NCBI GenBank assembly: GCA_947628175.1
Contig: CANQZA010000014.1
Span: forward strand, 1-40,450
Direction of reading: 5' to 3'
Origin: an uncultured Clostridia bacterium
GTDB taxonomy: Bacteria; Bacillota; Clostridia; Oscillospirales; Acutalibacteraceae
Length of the DNA stretch: 40,450 bases
In this document: positions 9,318 to 16,614 of the stretch, in pieces
Layout of the letters: each line of letters begins with the position of its first letter
How positions within the stretch are numbered: the stretch's first letter is position 1
Notes under the pieces: generated by a model
What the model was told of the DNA's origin: nothing
The model's input: the letters and a program-made list of their open reading frames with translations, nothing else
The model's database searches: none
Translations under genes and position numbers: made by a program

Positions 9318-9863
9318 TTACTTTGATGAGACTTCTTTATGATTCTGTTCTTTTTGTGTACTTTGTGACAAAAGCTGTGCGGCGGCAAGACGCTTCTGCT
9401 TATACTGAGAAACATCTATATACATAATCTGATTTGAGCGCATCTTTGTCATACCGAGTTTTTCCACCGCATATTGGTCAATCATACTCATTGACACAAG
9501 CGCGTCAAGCTCGCTGTTTATTCTTGTATTCTCGCTCTGCGCAATGGAAAGCTGCGTTTCGAGATTGGATATTTCGTGCGTAAGCTCATTTTTCTGAACA
9601 TAATTATATAAGACACCAAACAGCATTGCTACGCTCAATGCGGCCGTCACCATTATCTTTACAATCTTAACAAATCCTATTTTCTGTTCATATAAAAGCT
9701 GTGCCATGCTCTTTTTGGTACTGTTTTCTCTCACCCTAAAAGATTTTTTAGTACCCGGTGCGTAAGCCGGCGCCTGCGAACCTCTGCTGACATCAAATGC
9801 TTTTAACGCATATGCGGCGTCTGCCGAATATGAATATCTTCTGAAATCTTCCGTATTTGTCAA
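9318..9863 (-). CDS. ftsL: FtsL-like cell division membrane protein
   Basis: Small bitopic protein at the ftsL position between rsmH and the class B PBP. FtsL proteins help assemble the divisome with DivIC/FtsB and DivIB/FtsQ and activate FtsW-PBP. Sequence conservation in this family is poor, so the call rests on position and architecture. The protein has a long basic cytoplasmic tail of about 65 residues, one membrane helix (IVKIMVTAALSVAMLFGVLY), and an extracytoplasmic coiled coil (NELTHEISNLETQLSIAQSE), followed by GMTKMRSNQIMYI, which resembles the C-terminal end of FtsL. The longest frame begins with GTG at 9872, but that codon lies inside the AGAGGTGA ribosome site. The TTG at 9863 is better spaced. 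Confidence 0.8.
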   Translation of the reverse strand: MTNTEDFRRYSYSADAAYALKAFDVSRGSQAPAYAPGTKKSFRVRENSTKKSMAQLLYEQKIGFVKIVKIMVTAALSVAMLFGVLYNYVQKNELTHEISNLETQLSIAQSENTRINSELDALVSMSMIDQYAVEKLGMTKMRSNQIMYIDVSQYKQKRLAAAQLLSQSTQKEQNHKEVSSK

Positions 9864-9893
9864 CCTATTCACCTCTTATCATTTTTATTCTAA

Positions 9894-10805
9894 TCAATAC
9901 TTTTCAAAAACACGCAGTCTTGAGGACCTTGCTCTCGGATTATCACGGAGCTCATTGTTCCCCGGGGCAACTGATTTAAATGCCCTTCCCTTAGGCTTAT
10001 TGGAGCATATACACACAGGAAATTCCTTGGGACAGGTACATCCTCTGCTCCATGTATTGAATTTTTCTTTGACTATTCTATCCTCCAGCGAATGAAAGGT
10101 TATAATTACAAGCCTGCCTTTAGAATTAAGGCAGTCAAAAGCATCGTCAAGAGTTGTTTTTAAAACATCCAGTTCTGAATTCACTTCAATTCTTATAGCC
10201 TGAAAAGTTTTTCTTGCAGGATGGGAGTCGCGCATTGCTCTTTGTGGAAGCGACGCTTTGATGATATCAACAAGATCAAATGTCGTTTCTATCGGCTTGT
10301 CCTTTCTTGCTCTGACAATATTTGCGGCTATACTGTATGAATACTTTTCCTCGCCATATCGATACAATATATCGGCAAGTTTCTCAAGAGAGTATGTATT
10401 AACCACATCTCTTGCGCTGATTCCCGATTTGCTCATTCGCATATCCAAGGGCGCATTTTTGTGAAAGGAGAATCCCCTTTCGGCTGTATCGAGCTGAAAG
10501 GAGCTGACTCCCAAATCAAGGAGCATACCGTCGATTTTTTCTATATGAAACCGGGAAATAATATTTTTTATTTGAGAGAAATTATCATGTACGATATCAA
10601 CCGTGTCAAAGCCACTGAGTCTTTCTTTGAGTACGGTGATCGCATCAGGATCCCTGTCAATGGCAATAAGCCTTTTTGCACGCTTTGCGATTTCAGCGGC
10701 ATGGCCTCCGCCACCTGCCGTTGCGTCAACTATTATCTTTTCGTGATTTAATTCCAGTGCGTCTATCGCTTCGTGAAAAAGGACGCTTTTATGAACAAAC
10801 TCCAT
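9894..10805 (-). CDS. rsmH: 16S rRNA (cytosine(1402)-N(4))-methyltransferase
   Basis: S-adenosylmethionine-dependent enzyme (MraW) that N4-methylates C1402 in the decoding centre of 16S rRNA. The 303-residue protein starts MEFVHKSVLFHEAIDAL and has motif I DATAGGGGHAAEI, MLLDLGVSSFQLD, RGFSFHKNAPLDMRM, and the C-terminal TFHSLEDRIVKEKF signature. A Cys-containing segment (CTCPKEFPVCIC) near residue 255 is common in this family. Its ATG overlaps the mraZ stop by one base (TAATG), so translation is probably coupled. In E. coli MraZ and RsmH are reported to act antagonistically, and they are adjacent here. Confidence 0.97.
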   Translation of the reverse strand: MEFVHKSVLFHEAIDALELNHEKIIVDATAGGGGHAAEIAKRAKRLIAIDRDPDAITVLKERLSGFDTVDIVHDNFSQIKNIISRFHIEKIDGMLLDLGVSSFQLDTAERGFSFHKNAPLDMRMSKSGISARDVVNTYSLEKLADILYRYGEEKYSYSIAANIVRARKDKPIETTFDLVDIIKASLPQRAMRDSHPARKTFQAIRIEVNSELDVLKTTLDDAFDCLNSKGRLVIITFHSLEDRIVKEKFNTWSRGCTCPKEFPVCICSNKPKGRAFKSVAPGNNELRDNPRARSSRLRVFEKY

Positions 10806-11260
10806 TATTCATCATTACCCTTCAGCTTGTCCATCAGATCATACATACCCTGTGTGTGATCATAACTGTTATAAATTTTTTCATACTCATCAATATTCCA
10901 AATTTCTATGAACCGGCCTTTGCCCTTAAATACTACGCCGGAGTCGTTTTTCAGCATGGCTTCTTCCTTTAGTCTCTGATTAACCGTGAATCTGCCCTGG
11001 GAATCAAGCGTTGCTTCCTCCGCATTATCAAAAAATACTGTTATTGCATCATATTTCTGATTTTCACTGCCATGCTGCATGGACATATATATTTTTTCAA
11101 ATTGTTCAACAGGATAAAGCGTAAGACATTTACATCCTTTAACCGTTACGGCTACCATATAAAATTCTTTTCCCAGACGCTCTCTCCACTTTACAGGAAT
11201 AGAAAGACGACCCTTGGAATCAAGTCTGTATCCGTCTAAAGTACCGACCAGCAAGTGCAT
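10805..11260 (-). CDS. mraZ: Transcriptional regulator MraZ
   Basis: DNA-binding regulator at the head of the dcw cluster; it forms oligomeric rings and binds repeats in its own promoter region in characterised bacteria. The protein has two SpoVT/AbrB-like halves, each with the family's D-x-x-G-R turn: LDSKGRLSIP near the start and LDSQGRFTVN in the second half. I start it at the ATG at 11260 (MHLLVGTLDGYRLDSK) because GGAGAG lies about 8 bases upstream; an ATG 18 bases further out has no ribosome site. About 151 residues is slightly longer than the usual 140-150. A strong promoter lies at 11353-11381 and candidate MraZ repeats at 11299-11338, so autoregulation is likely. Confidence 0.95.
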   Translation of the reverse strand: MHLLVGTLDGYRLDSKGRLSIPVKWRERLGKEFYMVAVTVKGCKCLTLYPVEQFEKIYMSMQHGSENQKYDAITVFFDNAEEATLDSQGRFTVNQRLKEEAMLKNDSGVVFKGKGRFIEIWNIDEYEKIYNSYDHTQGMYDLMDKLKGNDE

Positions 11261-11298
11261 ATCTTTCTCTCCTTTCATTGAGTAATGATAGATAATAA

Positions 11299-11338
11299 GT
11301 GGGATTTAATTGAAATCTGTGGGAATTTAATGGATTTA
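11299..11338. promoter_or_regulatory. Candidate MraZ-binding repeats
   Basis: The mraZ leader holds a 10-base periodic pattern, read on the plus strand at 11299, 11309, 11319 and 11329: GTGGGATTTA, ATTGAAATCT, GTGGGAATTT, AATGGATTTA. The two perfect GTGGGA cores are exactly 20 bases apart. MraZ binds short tandem TGGG-type direct repeats with 10-base periodicity in other bacteria. Here the block lies downstream of the predicted start of transcription, and the G-rich strand is opposite to the mraZ coding strand. Function is inference. Confidence 0.5.
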
Positions 11339-11352
11339 CTACCACTGCTTTT

Positions 11353-11381
11353 ATTATATATGGGCGCAAATATAAAGTCAA
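11353..11381 (-). promoter_or_regulatory. Sigma-A promoter of mraZ/dcw operon
   Basis: On the minus strand TTGACT (11376-11381), a 17-base spacer and a perfect TATAAT (11353-11358). Transcription would start near 11346, giving a leader of roughly 85 bases before the mraZ ATG at 11260. No other comparably clear promoter was noticed within the packed cluster down to murA. Confidence 0.8.
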
Positions 11382-11405
11382 GAGCATTTTTTATGCAGCG
11401 AAAAC

Positions 11406-11439
11406 TGTAATTTTTTTGTTAACTATGTAATTTTTTTGT
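11406..11439. repeat. Tandem 14-base direct repeat between divergent promoters
   Basis: TGTAATTTTTTTGT occurs at 11406-11419 and again at 11426-11439, a spacing of exactly 20 bases (two helical turns). A third TGTAAT starts at 11438. The block lies between the mraZ promoter and the GPH-symporter promoter, so it could be an activator or repressor site for either gene, or simply an AT-rich element. Confidence 0.45.
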
Positions 11440-11472
11440 AATATTTAGGGCGTTTTTTCTTTTTTATTGAGA

Positions 11473-11501
11473 TTGAACGGATAATGATAATATGGTATAC
11501 T
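11473..11501 (+). promoter_or_regulatory. Sigma-A promoter of the 11527 symporter gene
   Basis: TTGAAC (11473-11478), a 17-base spacer and TATACT (11496-11501). Transcription would begin about 20 bases before the ATG. The ribosome site GGGGGAAAG lies just before the start codon. Confidence 0.72.
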
Positions 11502-11526
11502 CAATAACAGTGAAGGGGGAAAGATT

Positions 11527-12912
11527 ATGGGTGATTACAAAACCACATGGGGACAGAAAATCGGCTATGGTGTAGGCGCAGTCGGTCTTGATCTGAGCTA
11601 CGGTCTATTTTATTCCTATCTGTCATACTATCTCTCAAGTGTTCTCGGTCTTAAAGAAGGATTTTTGCTTTTGCTGACTCCTATTGCAAGAATATGGGAC
11701 GGAATTAACGATCCTATGATGGGAACGATTGTGGACAACACAAAAACAAAAATGGGAAAATACAGACCGTGGATAACAATAGGAGCGTTGTGCAATGCGA
11801 CTGTTCTTACGCTTTTATTTACAAGCTTCGGTATGAGCGGTACAAAACTTTATATCTACATAGCATTTATGTATGTCTTATGGGGAATGACAAACACAAT
11901 GGCGGACATACCATACTGGTCAATGGTGCCGTCATTCACCTCCGATCCTGATGACAGAAATCTTGTAGCAACTGTGGCAAGAACCTTTTCAGGACTCGGT
12001 CAGGGAATCATAACGGTTGCCACTCCCATAATACTTCCTATGATTTCATCCGGTATAACTACCGATAAGGGTTATTCGGCAACAGGCTTTTCACGGTGGG
12101 CATTCCTATGCGCAATTGCGCTTGTCTGCTTTGCCGCAATCTGTGTGCTTTCAACAAAAGAAAAGCATGTTGTATATAACAACAGTGAAAAATTCTCATT
12201 TAAACAGATGTTCCGGGTTATTGCGACGAATGACCAGCTCGTTGTGTTTATTGTGTTTGCAATGATTTCAAATGCAGGCTGGTATCTGACAAGCGGAACG
12301 GCTGTGTACTATTTTACAGATGTGCTCGGTGTTCCTACCGCTCAAAGTCTTTTTTCAACAATAGGCGCAATCGGTTCTGTTCTCGGACTGCTGGTTATTC
12401 CGATTCTTTCAAAAAAAATGAGCAAACGAGCCATTTATCAATTTTCGCTCATTCTGACAATCGCGGGATACGCACTGATGTTTTTGTTCGGACCGATTTT
12501 AAATATCACAATCATGCTGGATATCAGCTACATTTTTGCCTCAATAGGAATCGGCTCAATGTTTGTTGCTCAGACCGTATTCCTTGCCGACATAGTGGAT
12601 TACGGTGAGTACAAAACAGGCAGCCGAAATGAGTCAATAACTTTTTCAATGAAAGGCTTTTTGCAGAAGCTGGCTTATACGATTCAGACAATTATACTTT
12701 TTGGCGGTCTTAAACTTATGAATTACAATCAGCAAATTACAACAGGTACAATTAACGCACCTACTAAAGCGGCCATAGGCATTATAGCTTTCGGTATTCC
12801 GCCTGTATTGATTCTGATATCGCTTATCGTGTTTTCATCAAAGTATAAAATTCACGGCAGCCTTGCAGATAAGGTTCATGATTATATAGTTGAAAAACGC
12901 TTTGAAAAATAG
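11527..12912 (+). CDS. GPH-family glycoside:cation symporter (MFS)
   Basis: Twelve-helix transporter of the glycoside-pentoside-hexuronide:cation symporter family (MelB/XylP/GusB type) that brings a sugar in with Na+ or H+. The 461 residues begin with a short tail, then YGVGAVGLDLSYGLFYSYLS. The family motif is clear: RIWDGINDPMMGTIVDNT followed by GKYRPWI. The second half has FLADIVDYGEYKTGSRNE, also typical of the family. It stands alone, with its own promoter and a strong terminator at 12921-12962, and no hydrolase or sugar kinase beside it, so the substrate cannot be inferred. It is clearly different in sequence from the two other GPH proteins in the window. Confidence 0.88.
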   Translation: MGDYKTTWGQKIGYGVGAVGLDLSYGLFYSYLSYYLSSVLGLKEGFLLLLTPIARIWDGINDPMMGTIVDNTKTKMGKYRPWITIGALCNATVLTLLFTSFGMSGTKLYIYIAFMYVLWGMTNTMADIPYWSMVPSFTSDPDDRNLVATVARTFSGLGQGIITVATPIILPMISSGITTDKGYSATGFSRWAFLCAIALVCFAAICVLSTKEKHVVYNNSEKFSFKQMFRVIATNDQLVVFIVFAMISNAGWYLTSGTAVYYFTDVLGVPTAQSLFSTIGAIGSVLGLLVIPILSKKMSKRAIYQFSLILTIAGYALMFLFGPILNITIMLDISYIFASIGIGSMFVAQTVFLADIVDYGEYKTGSRNESITFSMKGFLQKLAYTIQTIILFGGLKLMNYNQQITTGTINAPTKAAIGIIAFGIPPVLILISLIVFSSKYKIHGSLADKVHDYIVEKRFEK

Positions 12913-12920
12913 GCGCAAAA

Positions 12921-12962
12921 AAATAACCTATCGGTTTAAACTTCCGATAGGTTATTTTTTTT
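12921..12962 (+). terminator. Intrinsic terminator after the 11527 symporter
   Basis: Perfect 14-base stem (AAATAACCTATCGG / CCGATAGGTTATTT) with a 9-base loop and a run of T on the 3' side. The A-run on the other side means it could also stop minus-strand transcription from the convergent membrane-protein gene. Confidence 0.85.
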
Positions 12963-13039
12963 ATTGACTCATTACAAACAGCACGAAAGAGATGAACATT
13001 TTATACTGATATTAAACGCTGTTCATTCAATCCGCTATA

Positions 13040-14548
13040 TCATTTCTTCATGGATGAAATTTGCTCAATTTTTACATTCTCATCTATGTTATAAAACAGT
13101 TTGAATCTCTCTGCCCAAATTTTTTCAGAATCCATTCTTTCGTCAATATCTGAAGTCCATACATATTTTTTATATGGCAGTTCTTCTACTTGAACAATCG
13201 CAGATCCATTTTTCGACGCGGCCTGCGCCGCTTCAATCCTTTCATTATTGCACAGTGAAATTGTACCGTAAATATAGAAAAGATACATAAATCCAACAAA
13301 TACCGTGACAAGCGCTGATTTTGACAGCATTTCACATTTTTTCTTTACACTTTCACTAAATGTACTGTAAATTTCCATTCCTAAATAAAGCATCATTACA
13401 TACGAAGCAAAAAAGCATCTGTCGCCTAAAGGGGATACGGCAAGAAGCGGAACCATCATACAGCCGATACTTCCGTAAATAAAAAGCAATTTAACTTTCT
13501 GATCGTTTTCAAAAGGCATCAGGAACAAAAATACAACAAATGCAAGAATATACATCCCGGTTAAAATACCTTTTATAACTTTTAAGATAAATAGCTCTGT
13601 GAAATCCTCCATACTTATTATAAAGGTACTTGCAAGAAAAGCAACCATCACAAAAACGGAAATGGAGCAAAATAATTTTACTTTTTTTGAAACCTTGTTT
13701 TGATTTTTCATAGTAAGCCAGGCAATCAAACACACACCTACAAGAAATACATTTAAAATAAAGTTATTAAAAAATCCCTCACTGACAATTGAACTGAAGT
13801 ATGTTTTTAAAACCTTTATAATAATACCCTGATTACTTCCTATTGATCTGTAATCATCATTACCCTTTACTATGGAATGATAAACAGAGTTTGAAAACAT
13901 CGTTATGGTACCTGCTGCCGCTCCGACCAAATAAGCGATATGCTGAATATAGACCTTTTTAAACTTAATACCGGTAAAAATAATTACATAAACGGATAAT
14001 ATCACATTGTAAATTGTCATATGCTCCACTATTAAAGTATTTAAAAAGCCAAGAATCGCCAATGGAACAATGTCTAAAAATGAATATTGAGGTTTCTTTT
14101 TATCATAAATATTATTGACATAATAAATATATATTAAAGTAAGAAATGCAGATGTCGTATAGTTTGAAAAGCCTGATGTCCATACGATTACCTGTCTGAA
14201 AAGATTAACAGGCATAAAAAGCAAAACAGTTAATATGATAAACGCTCCGTTTTTCTGCTCACCTGACAATTTATGAATCAGCATCATTATACCTGTAATA
14301 CAGAAGGACATTACAAAAGCTTTAAGAAAATTTGAGCGTGTCAGAGCAATAACAATCAAATTACCGAAGTAACGCCCACTGTAATTTTCAAACCAGGTGC
14401 TGAGCCTGTCCAAACCTATTTGACTTCCCCAAGCCCAGTCATCACATGAATACGGAAACAATAAACACAACAAAAATAAAATGATGAAAATAAAGAAGTA
14501 AATGAATACAGTTTTTCTTGATGAATTTTTCAAAATCAACTTTTTCAT
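13040..14548 (-). CDS. Large polytopic membrane protein, DUF6056/GT-C-like
   Basis: A protein of about 502 residues with a basic N-terminus and around twelve hydrophobic segments. Just after the first helix is LLFPYSCDDWAWGSQ, a position where GT-C glycosyltransferases of the membrane have an acidic catalytic motif. The YSGRYFGNL segment and overall pattern recall the DUF6056 family, but I cannot run a profile search. The ATG at 14548 is preferred because AGAGGAG lies upstream; the longer frame to 14605 has no ribosome site. It is transcribed away from a small XRE regulator, and its promoter contains a palindrome that the regulator probably binds. It may modify a cell-surface glycan; that is inference from fold-like features only. 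Confidence 0.6.
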   Translation of the reverse strand: MKKLILKNSSRKTVFIYFFIFIILFLLCLLFPYSCDDWAWGSQIGLDRLSTWFENYSGRYFGNLIVIALTRSNFLKAFVMSFCITGIMMLIHKLSGEQKNGAFIILTVLLFMPVNLFRQVIVWTSGFSNYTTSAFLTLIYIYYVNNIYDKKKPQYSFLDIVPLAILGFLNTLIVEHMTIYNVILSVYVIIFTGIKFKKVYIQHIAYLVGAAAGTITMFSNSVYHSIVKGNDDYRSIGSNQGIIIKVLKTYFSSIVSEGFFNNFILNVFLVGVCLIAWLTMKNQNKVSKKVKLFCSISVFVMVAFLASTFIISMEDFTELFILKVIKGILTGMYILAFVVFLFLMPFENDQKVKLLFIYGSIGCMMVPLLAVSPLGDRCFFASYVMMLYLGMEIYSTFSESVKKKCEMLSKSALVTVFVGFMYLFYIYGTISLCNNERIEAAQAASKNGSAIVQVEELPYKKYVWTSDIDERMDSEKIWAERFKLFYNIDENVKIEQISSMKK

Positions 14549-14610
14549 AATATGGCTGCTTCTCCTCTTTGCAACAACTATTCCATAAATCTTTAAAAGA
14601 ATCACTGATT

Positions 14611-14639
14611 ATTTTACTATCGTTTGATAGTAATGTCAA
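14611..14639 (-). promoter_or_regulatory. Sigma-A promoter of the DUF6056-like gene
   Basis: On the minus strand a perfect TTGACA (14634-14639), a 17-base spacer and TAAAAT (14611-14616). The whole spacer is covered by the palindrome at 14614-14633, so a bound regulator would block RNA polymerase directly. Confidence 0.82.
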
Positions 14640-14656
14640 GACTATTATTTGGTAGT
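14614..14656. promoter_or_regulatory. Pair of candidate operators for the XRE regulator
   Basis: Site 1 is a perfect palindrome, TTACTATC-GTTT-GATAGTAA (14614-14633). Site 2 at 14641-14656, ACTATT-ATTT-GGTAGT, has the same 6-4-6 geometry with two changed bases. Their centres are 25 bases apart. Site 1 fills the spacer of the minus-strand promoter; site 2 lies just upstream of the plus-strand XRE gene, whose possible -10 is TATGAT at 14661. The adjacent XRE protein is the natural candidate ligand (inference). Confidence 0.7.
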
Positions 14657-14674
14657 GAGATATGATATGCAGGG

Positions 14675-14887
14675 GTGATTCTTCTGTATCATTATCAGAG
14701 AATAAAAGATTTGCGTGAGGATGCTGATTTAAAACAAAAGCAGATAGCTGCAATTCTCGGCATAGACCAGAGAGTGTACAGTAATTATGAAACGGGAAAA
14801 AGAGAAATACCTGTGCATCTGCTTATAAAGCTTGCCGATTTTTATAACGCGACTACTGATTACATCTTAGGGCGAACAGACAGCTAA
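14675..14887 (+). CDS. Small XRE-family helix-turn-helix regulator
   Basis: A protein of about 70 residues that is almost entirely a Cro/C1-type helix-turn-helix domain: KQKQIAAILGIDQRVYSNYE forms the helix-turn-helix and GKREIPVHLLIKLADFYNAT the following helices, ending TDYILGRTDS. It has no sensing domain. The GTG at 14675 lies inside the Shine-Dalgarno-like AGGGGTGAT, so the true start may be the CTG at 14684, giving a 67-residue protein that begins YHYQRIKDLRE after the initiator. It is divergent from the DUF6056-like gene and followed immediately by a terminator, so it forms a one-gene unit that probably represses its neighbour and itself. Confidence 0.85.
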   Translation: MILLYHYQRIKDLREDADLKQKQIAAILGIDQRVYSNYETGKREIPVHLLIKLADFYNATTDYILGRTDS

Positions 14888-14915
14888 AAAAGACCTCGGT
14901 TTAGCCGAGGTCTTT
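14886..14915 (-). terminator. Bidirectional intrinsic terminator
   Basis: Perfect 11-base stem AAAGACCTCGG / CCGAGGTCTTT (14889-14899 and 14905-14915) with a 5-base loop, directly after the XRE stop codon. A six-base A-run gives a U-tract on the minus strand, so it serves best as the end of the rsmD-coaD-coiled-coil operon and also backs the XRE gene. Confidence 0.83.
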
Positions 14916-14936
14916 ACATTATCAGGATAATATAAA

Positions 14937-15497
14937 TCAGTTGTTTTTATTTTGGCTCTTCATTATACCCTGACGAATTCTTCTTACATCCGTAAGCGCT
15001 TTATAGAGAGAGTCGTCAATGGCAAGGAGTGTATCATCGGCATAATTATTGACTGCCGTAAGCATTTCGCGGGACTTGTTTTGGGCAGTGGTCACCATTT
15101 CATTTGCCTGTGTTGTGGCATTGCCGAGAATATCCGATGCCTGTGCCTGAGCATCAGCTATATAAGAATCACCCTGTTCCTTGGCTTTGGCAATAATATC
15201 GGCAGCCTCCGCCTGTGCCGTCTGTGTAATCTGATCTCTTGCAACAAGCTCTCTTGCTTGCTCCTGAGCCCTCGCCAAAATATCGGCAGCCTCTTTCTTT
15301 GCCTCCTCAAGAATACTGTTTCTCGAATCAACGATAGCCTTAGCCTGCTTTGTTTCCTGCGGAGTATTAAGACGGATATCCTCAATGATTGTCTTAATCT
15401 TATCTACATCAACTGCATACTTTTTGCTAAGGGGTATAGAGGTTGCGTCATCAAGAACATCCTCTAAATCTTCAAGTAAAATATCGGTGTTTGTCAT
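14937..15497 (-). CDS. Alanine-rich coiled-coil protein downstream of coaD (ATPase-subunit/DivIVA-like)
   Basis: A hydrophilic 186-residue protein with no membrane helix or signal peptide. After an acidic N-terminus (DILLEDLEDVLDDA) comes a continuous charged helix from about residue 50 to 150 made of degenerate repeats such as EEAKKEAADILARAQEQA, AEAADIIAKAKEQG and AQAQASDILGNATTQA. This resembles the peripheral stalk subunits of ATP synthases and DivIVA-type coiled coils, and such similarity is mostly compositional. I do not assign a function. It starts one base after the coaD stop region on the transcript, with GGAGAT ahead of its ATG, so it is co-expressed with rsmD and coaD. Confidence 0.75.
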   Translation of the reverse strand: MTNTDILLEDLEDVLDDATSIPLSKKYAVDVDKIKTIIEDIRLNTPQETKQAKAIVDSRNSILEEAKKEAADILARAQEQARELVARDQITQTAQAEAADIIAKAKEQGDSYIADAQAQASDILGNATTQANEMVTTAQNKSREMLTAVNNYADDTLLAIDDSLYKALTDVRRIRQGIMKSQNKNN

Positions 15498-15498
15498 T

Positions 15499-15981
15499 TT
15501 ATTTATCTCCTTTACATCTTTTATATATCTCTTTAGCTACTGCTTTGGGAACATAAGATGAAATATCTCCGCCAAGTCTTCCAACCTCTTTAACCATGCT
15601 TGAGGAAAGGTACATATTTTGACCCTCAGCGGGAAGAAAAACGGTCTCTATTTTCTGATAAAGACTTTTATTGATTAGCGCCTGCTGAAATTCATAGTCA
15701 AAATCAGACATTGCGCGAAGTCCTTTTACAATTGCAACAGCACCTGCCTGCCTTGCATAATCAACAAGCAGACCGTTGTATGTATCAACCTTTATATTAT
15801 CATTGCAAATTGATTTTGAAATGAGATCCATTCTCTCTTCAACAGTAAACATGGTTGTCTTTGTGCTGTTTTCCATAACGAGAACAATAACGCTGTCAAA
15901 AAGCTGTGATGCTCTTTCGATAATATCAATATGCCCCAAAGTAACCGGATCAAAGCTGCCGGGGCAGACTGCAATTCTCAT
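15499..15981 (-). CDS. coaD: Phosphopantetheine adenylyltransferase
   Basis: Catalyses the penultimate step of coenzyme A synthesis: ATP plus 4'-phosphopantetheine gives dephospho-CoA. The 160-residue protein has the nucleotidyltransferase signature from the start, MRIAVCPGSFDPVTLGHIDI (the HxGH-type TLGH motif), then FTVEERMDLI, IVKGLRAMSDFDYE and LSSSMVKEVGRLGGD. I start it at the ATG at 15981. The open frame continues upstream to 16152, but that extension only overlaps rsmD and has no family similarity. It lies 4 bases after the rsmD stop, the common rsmD-coaD pairing. Confidence 0.96.
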   Translation of the reverse strand: MRIAVCPGSFDPVTLGHIDIIERASQLFDSVIVLVMENSTKTTMFTVEERMDLISKSICNDNIKVDTYNGLLVDYARQAGAVAIVKGLRAMSDFDYEFQQALINKSLYQKIETVFLPAEGQNMYLSSSMVKEVGRLGGDISSYVPKAVAKEIYKRCKGDK

Positions 15982-15985
15982 ATTA

Positions 15986-16528
15986 TCAGCTCTCTTTTCT
16001 GTAGAGGGTAAGCTTTGTTTTGCCATAATTTTTTTGGCGGCAAACCGACCAGCCTTCCGGCGGCTGCGGCAACGCCTTATCCCTTGAGGTTTCACAGACA
16101 ACGATACCGTCGTCTGAAATGAGCAAAAAAAGAATAGGAAGACATTTGTCAATCAAATCTGTATCATACGGCGGATCAAGAAAGGCGATATCAAAAATCT
16201 CCCCGCGGCGGAGAAAAGATTCCGCGTCACTTAAAACAAGCCTTGATTTATCTTTGAGCTGACAATGCGCAATATTTTTTTCCGCTACTTTATATGCCGA
16301 TTTATTATTTTCAACAAAAGTACAGTGATATGCCCCTCTTGACAAAGCCTCAATACCAAGCTGAGCAGAACCGGCAAAAAGGTCAAGAATCCTTTTTCCC
16401 TCAAGTTCAAACTGAATCATTGAAAAAAGCGCCTCTTTGACTGATTCTGTTGTAGGTCTTGTTACATCCTCACCATAAAGCGTCTCAAGCCTCCGCCCCC
16501 TGGCAGTGCCCGTAATAACGCGCATCAT
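15986..16528 (-). CDS. rsmD: 16S rRNA (guanine(966)-N(2))-methyltransferase
   Basis: Methylates N2 of G966 in 16S rRNA on the assembled small subunit, using S-adenosylmethionine. The 180-residue protein starts MMRVITGTARGRRL, has RPTTESVKEALFSM, motif I DLFAGSAQLGIEALSRGA and the catalytic DPPY motif (FLDPPYD). Motif I usually reads GSG at the position that is GSA here, a mild departure that should still fit a Rossmann fold. AGGTGA precedes two adjacent ATG codons. It heads the rsmD-coaD-coiled-coil operon with a strong promoter at 16569-16597. Confidence 0.94.
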   Translation of the reverse strand: MMRVITGTARGRRLETLYGEDVTRPTTESVKEALFSMIQFELEGKRILDLFAGSAQLGIEALSRGAYHCTFVENNKSAYKVAEKNIAHCQLKDKSRLVLSDAESFLRRGEIFDIAFLDPPYDTDLIDKCLPILFLLISDDGIVVCETSRDKALPQPPEGWSVCRQKNYGKTKLTLYRKES

Positions 16529-16568
16529 CAGTCATCACCTGCCGGATAAAAATATATCACTGTTGTTC

Positions 16569-16597
16569 ATTATACAAATAAGAAAATTATTAGTCAA
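16569..16597 (-). promoter_or_regulatory. Sigma-A promoter of rsmD-coaD operon
   Basis: On the minus strand TTGACT (16592-16597), a 17-base spacer and a perfect TATAAT (16569-16574). The leader is about 35 bases. Confidence 0.8.
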
Positions 16598-16614
16598 GCC
16601 GATTAACATTATTT

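Noticed and set aside
12992-13026. Inverted repeat ATGAACA/TGTTCAT after the DUF6056-like gene
   Set aside because: The 21-base loop and lack of a T-run make it a poor terminator; the strong hairpin at 12921-12957 serves both convergent genes.
15982-16152. 57-codon N-terminal extension of coaD
   Set aside because: The extension lies entirely within rsmD in another frame; CoaD family members start at the MRIAVCPGSFDP methionine.
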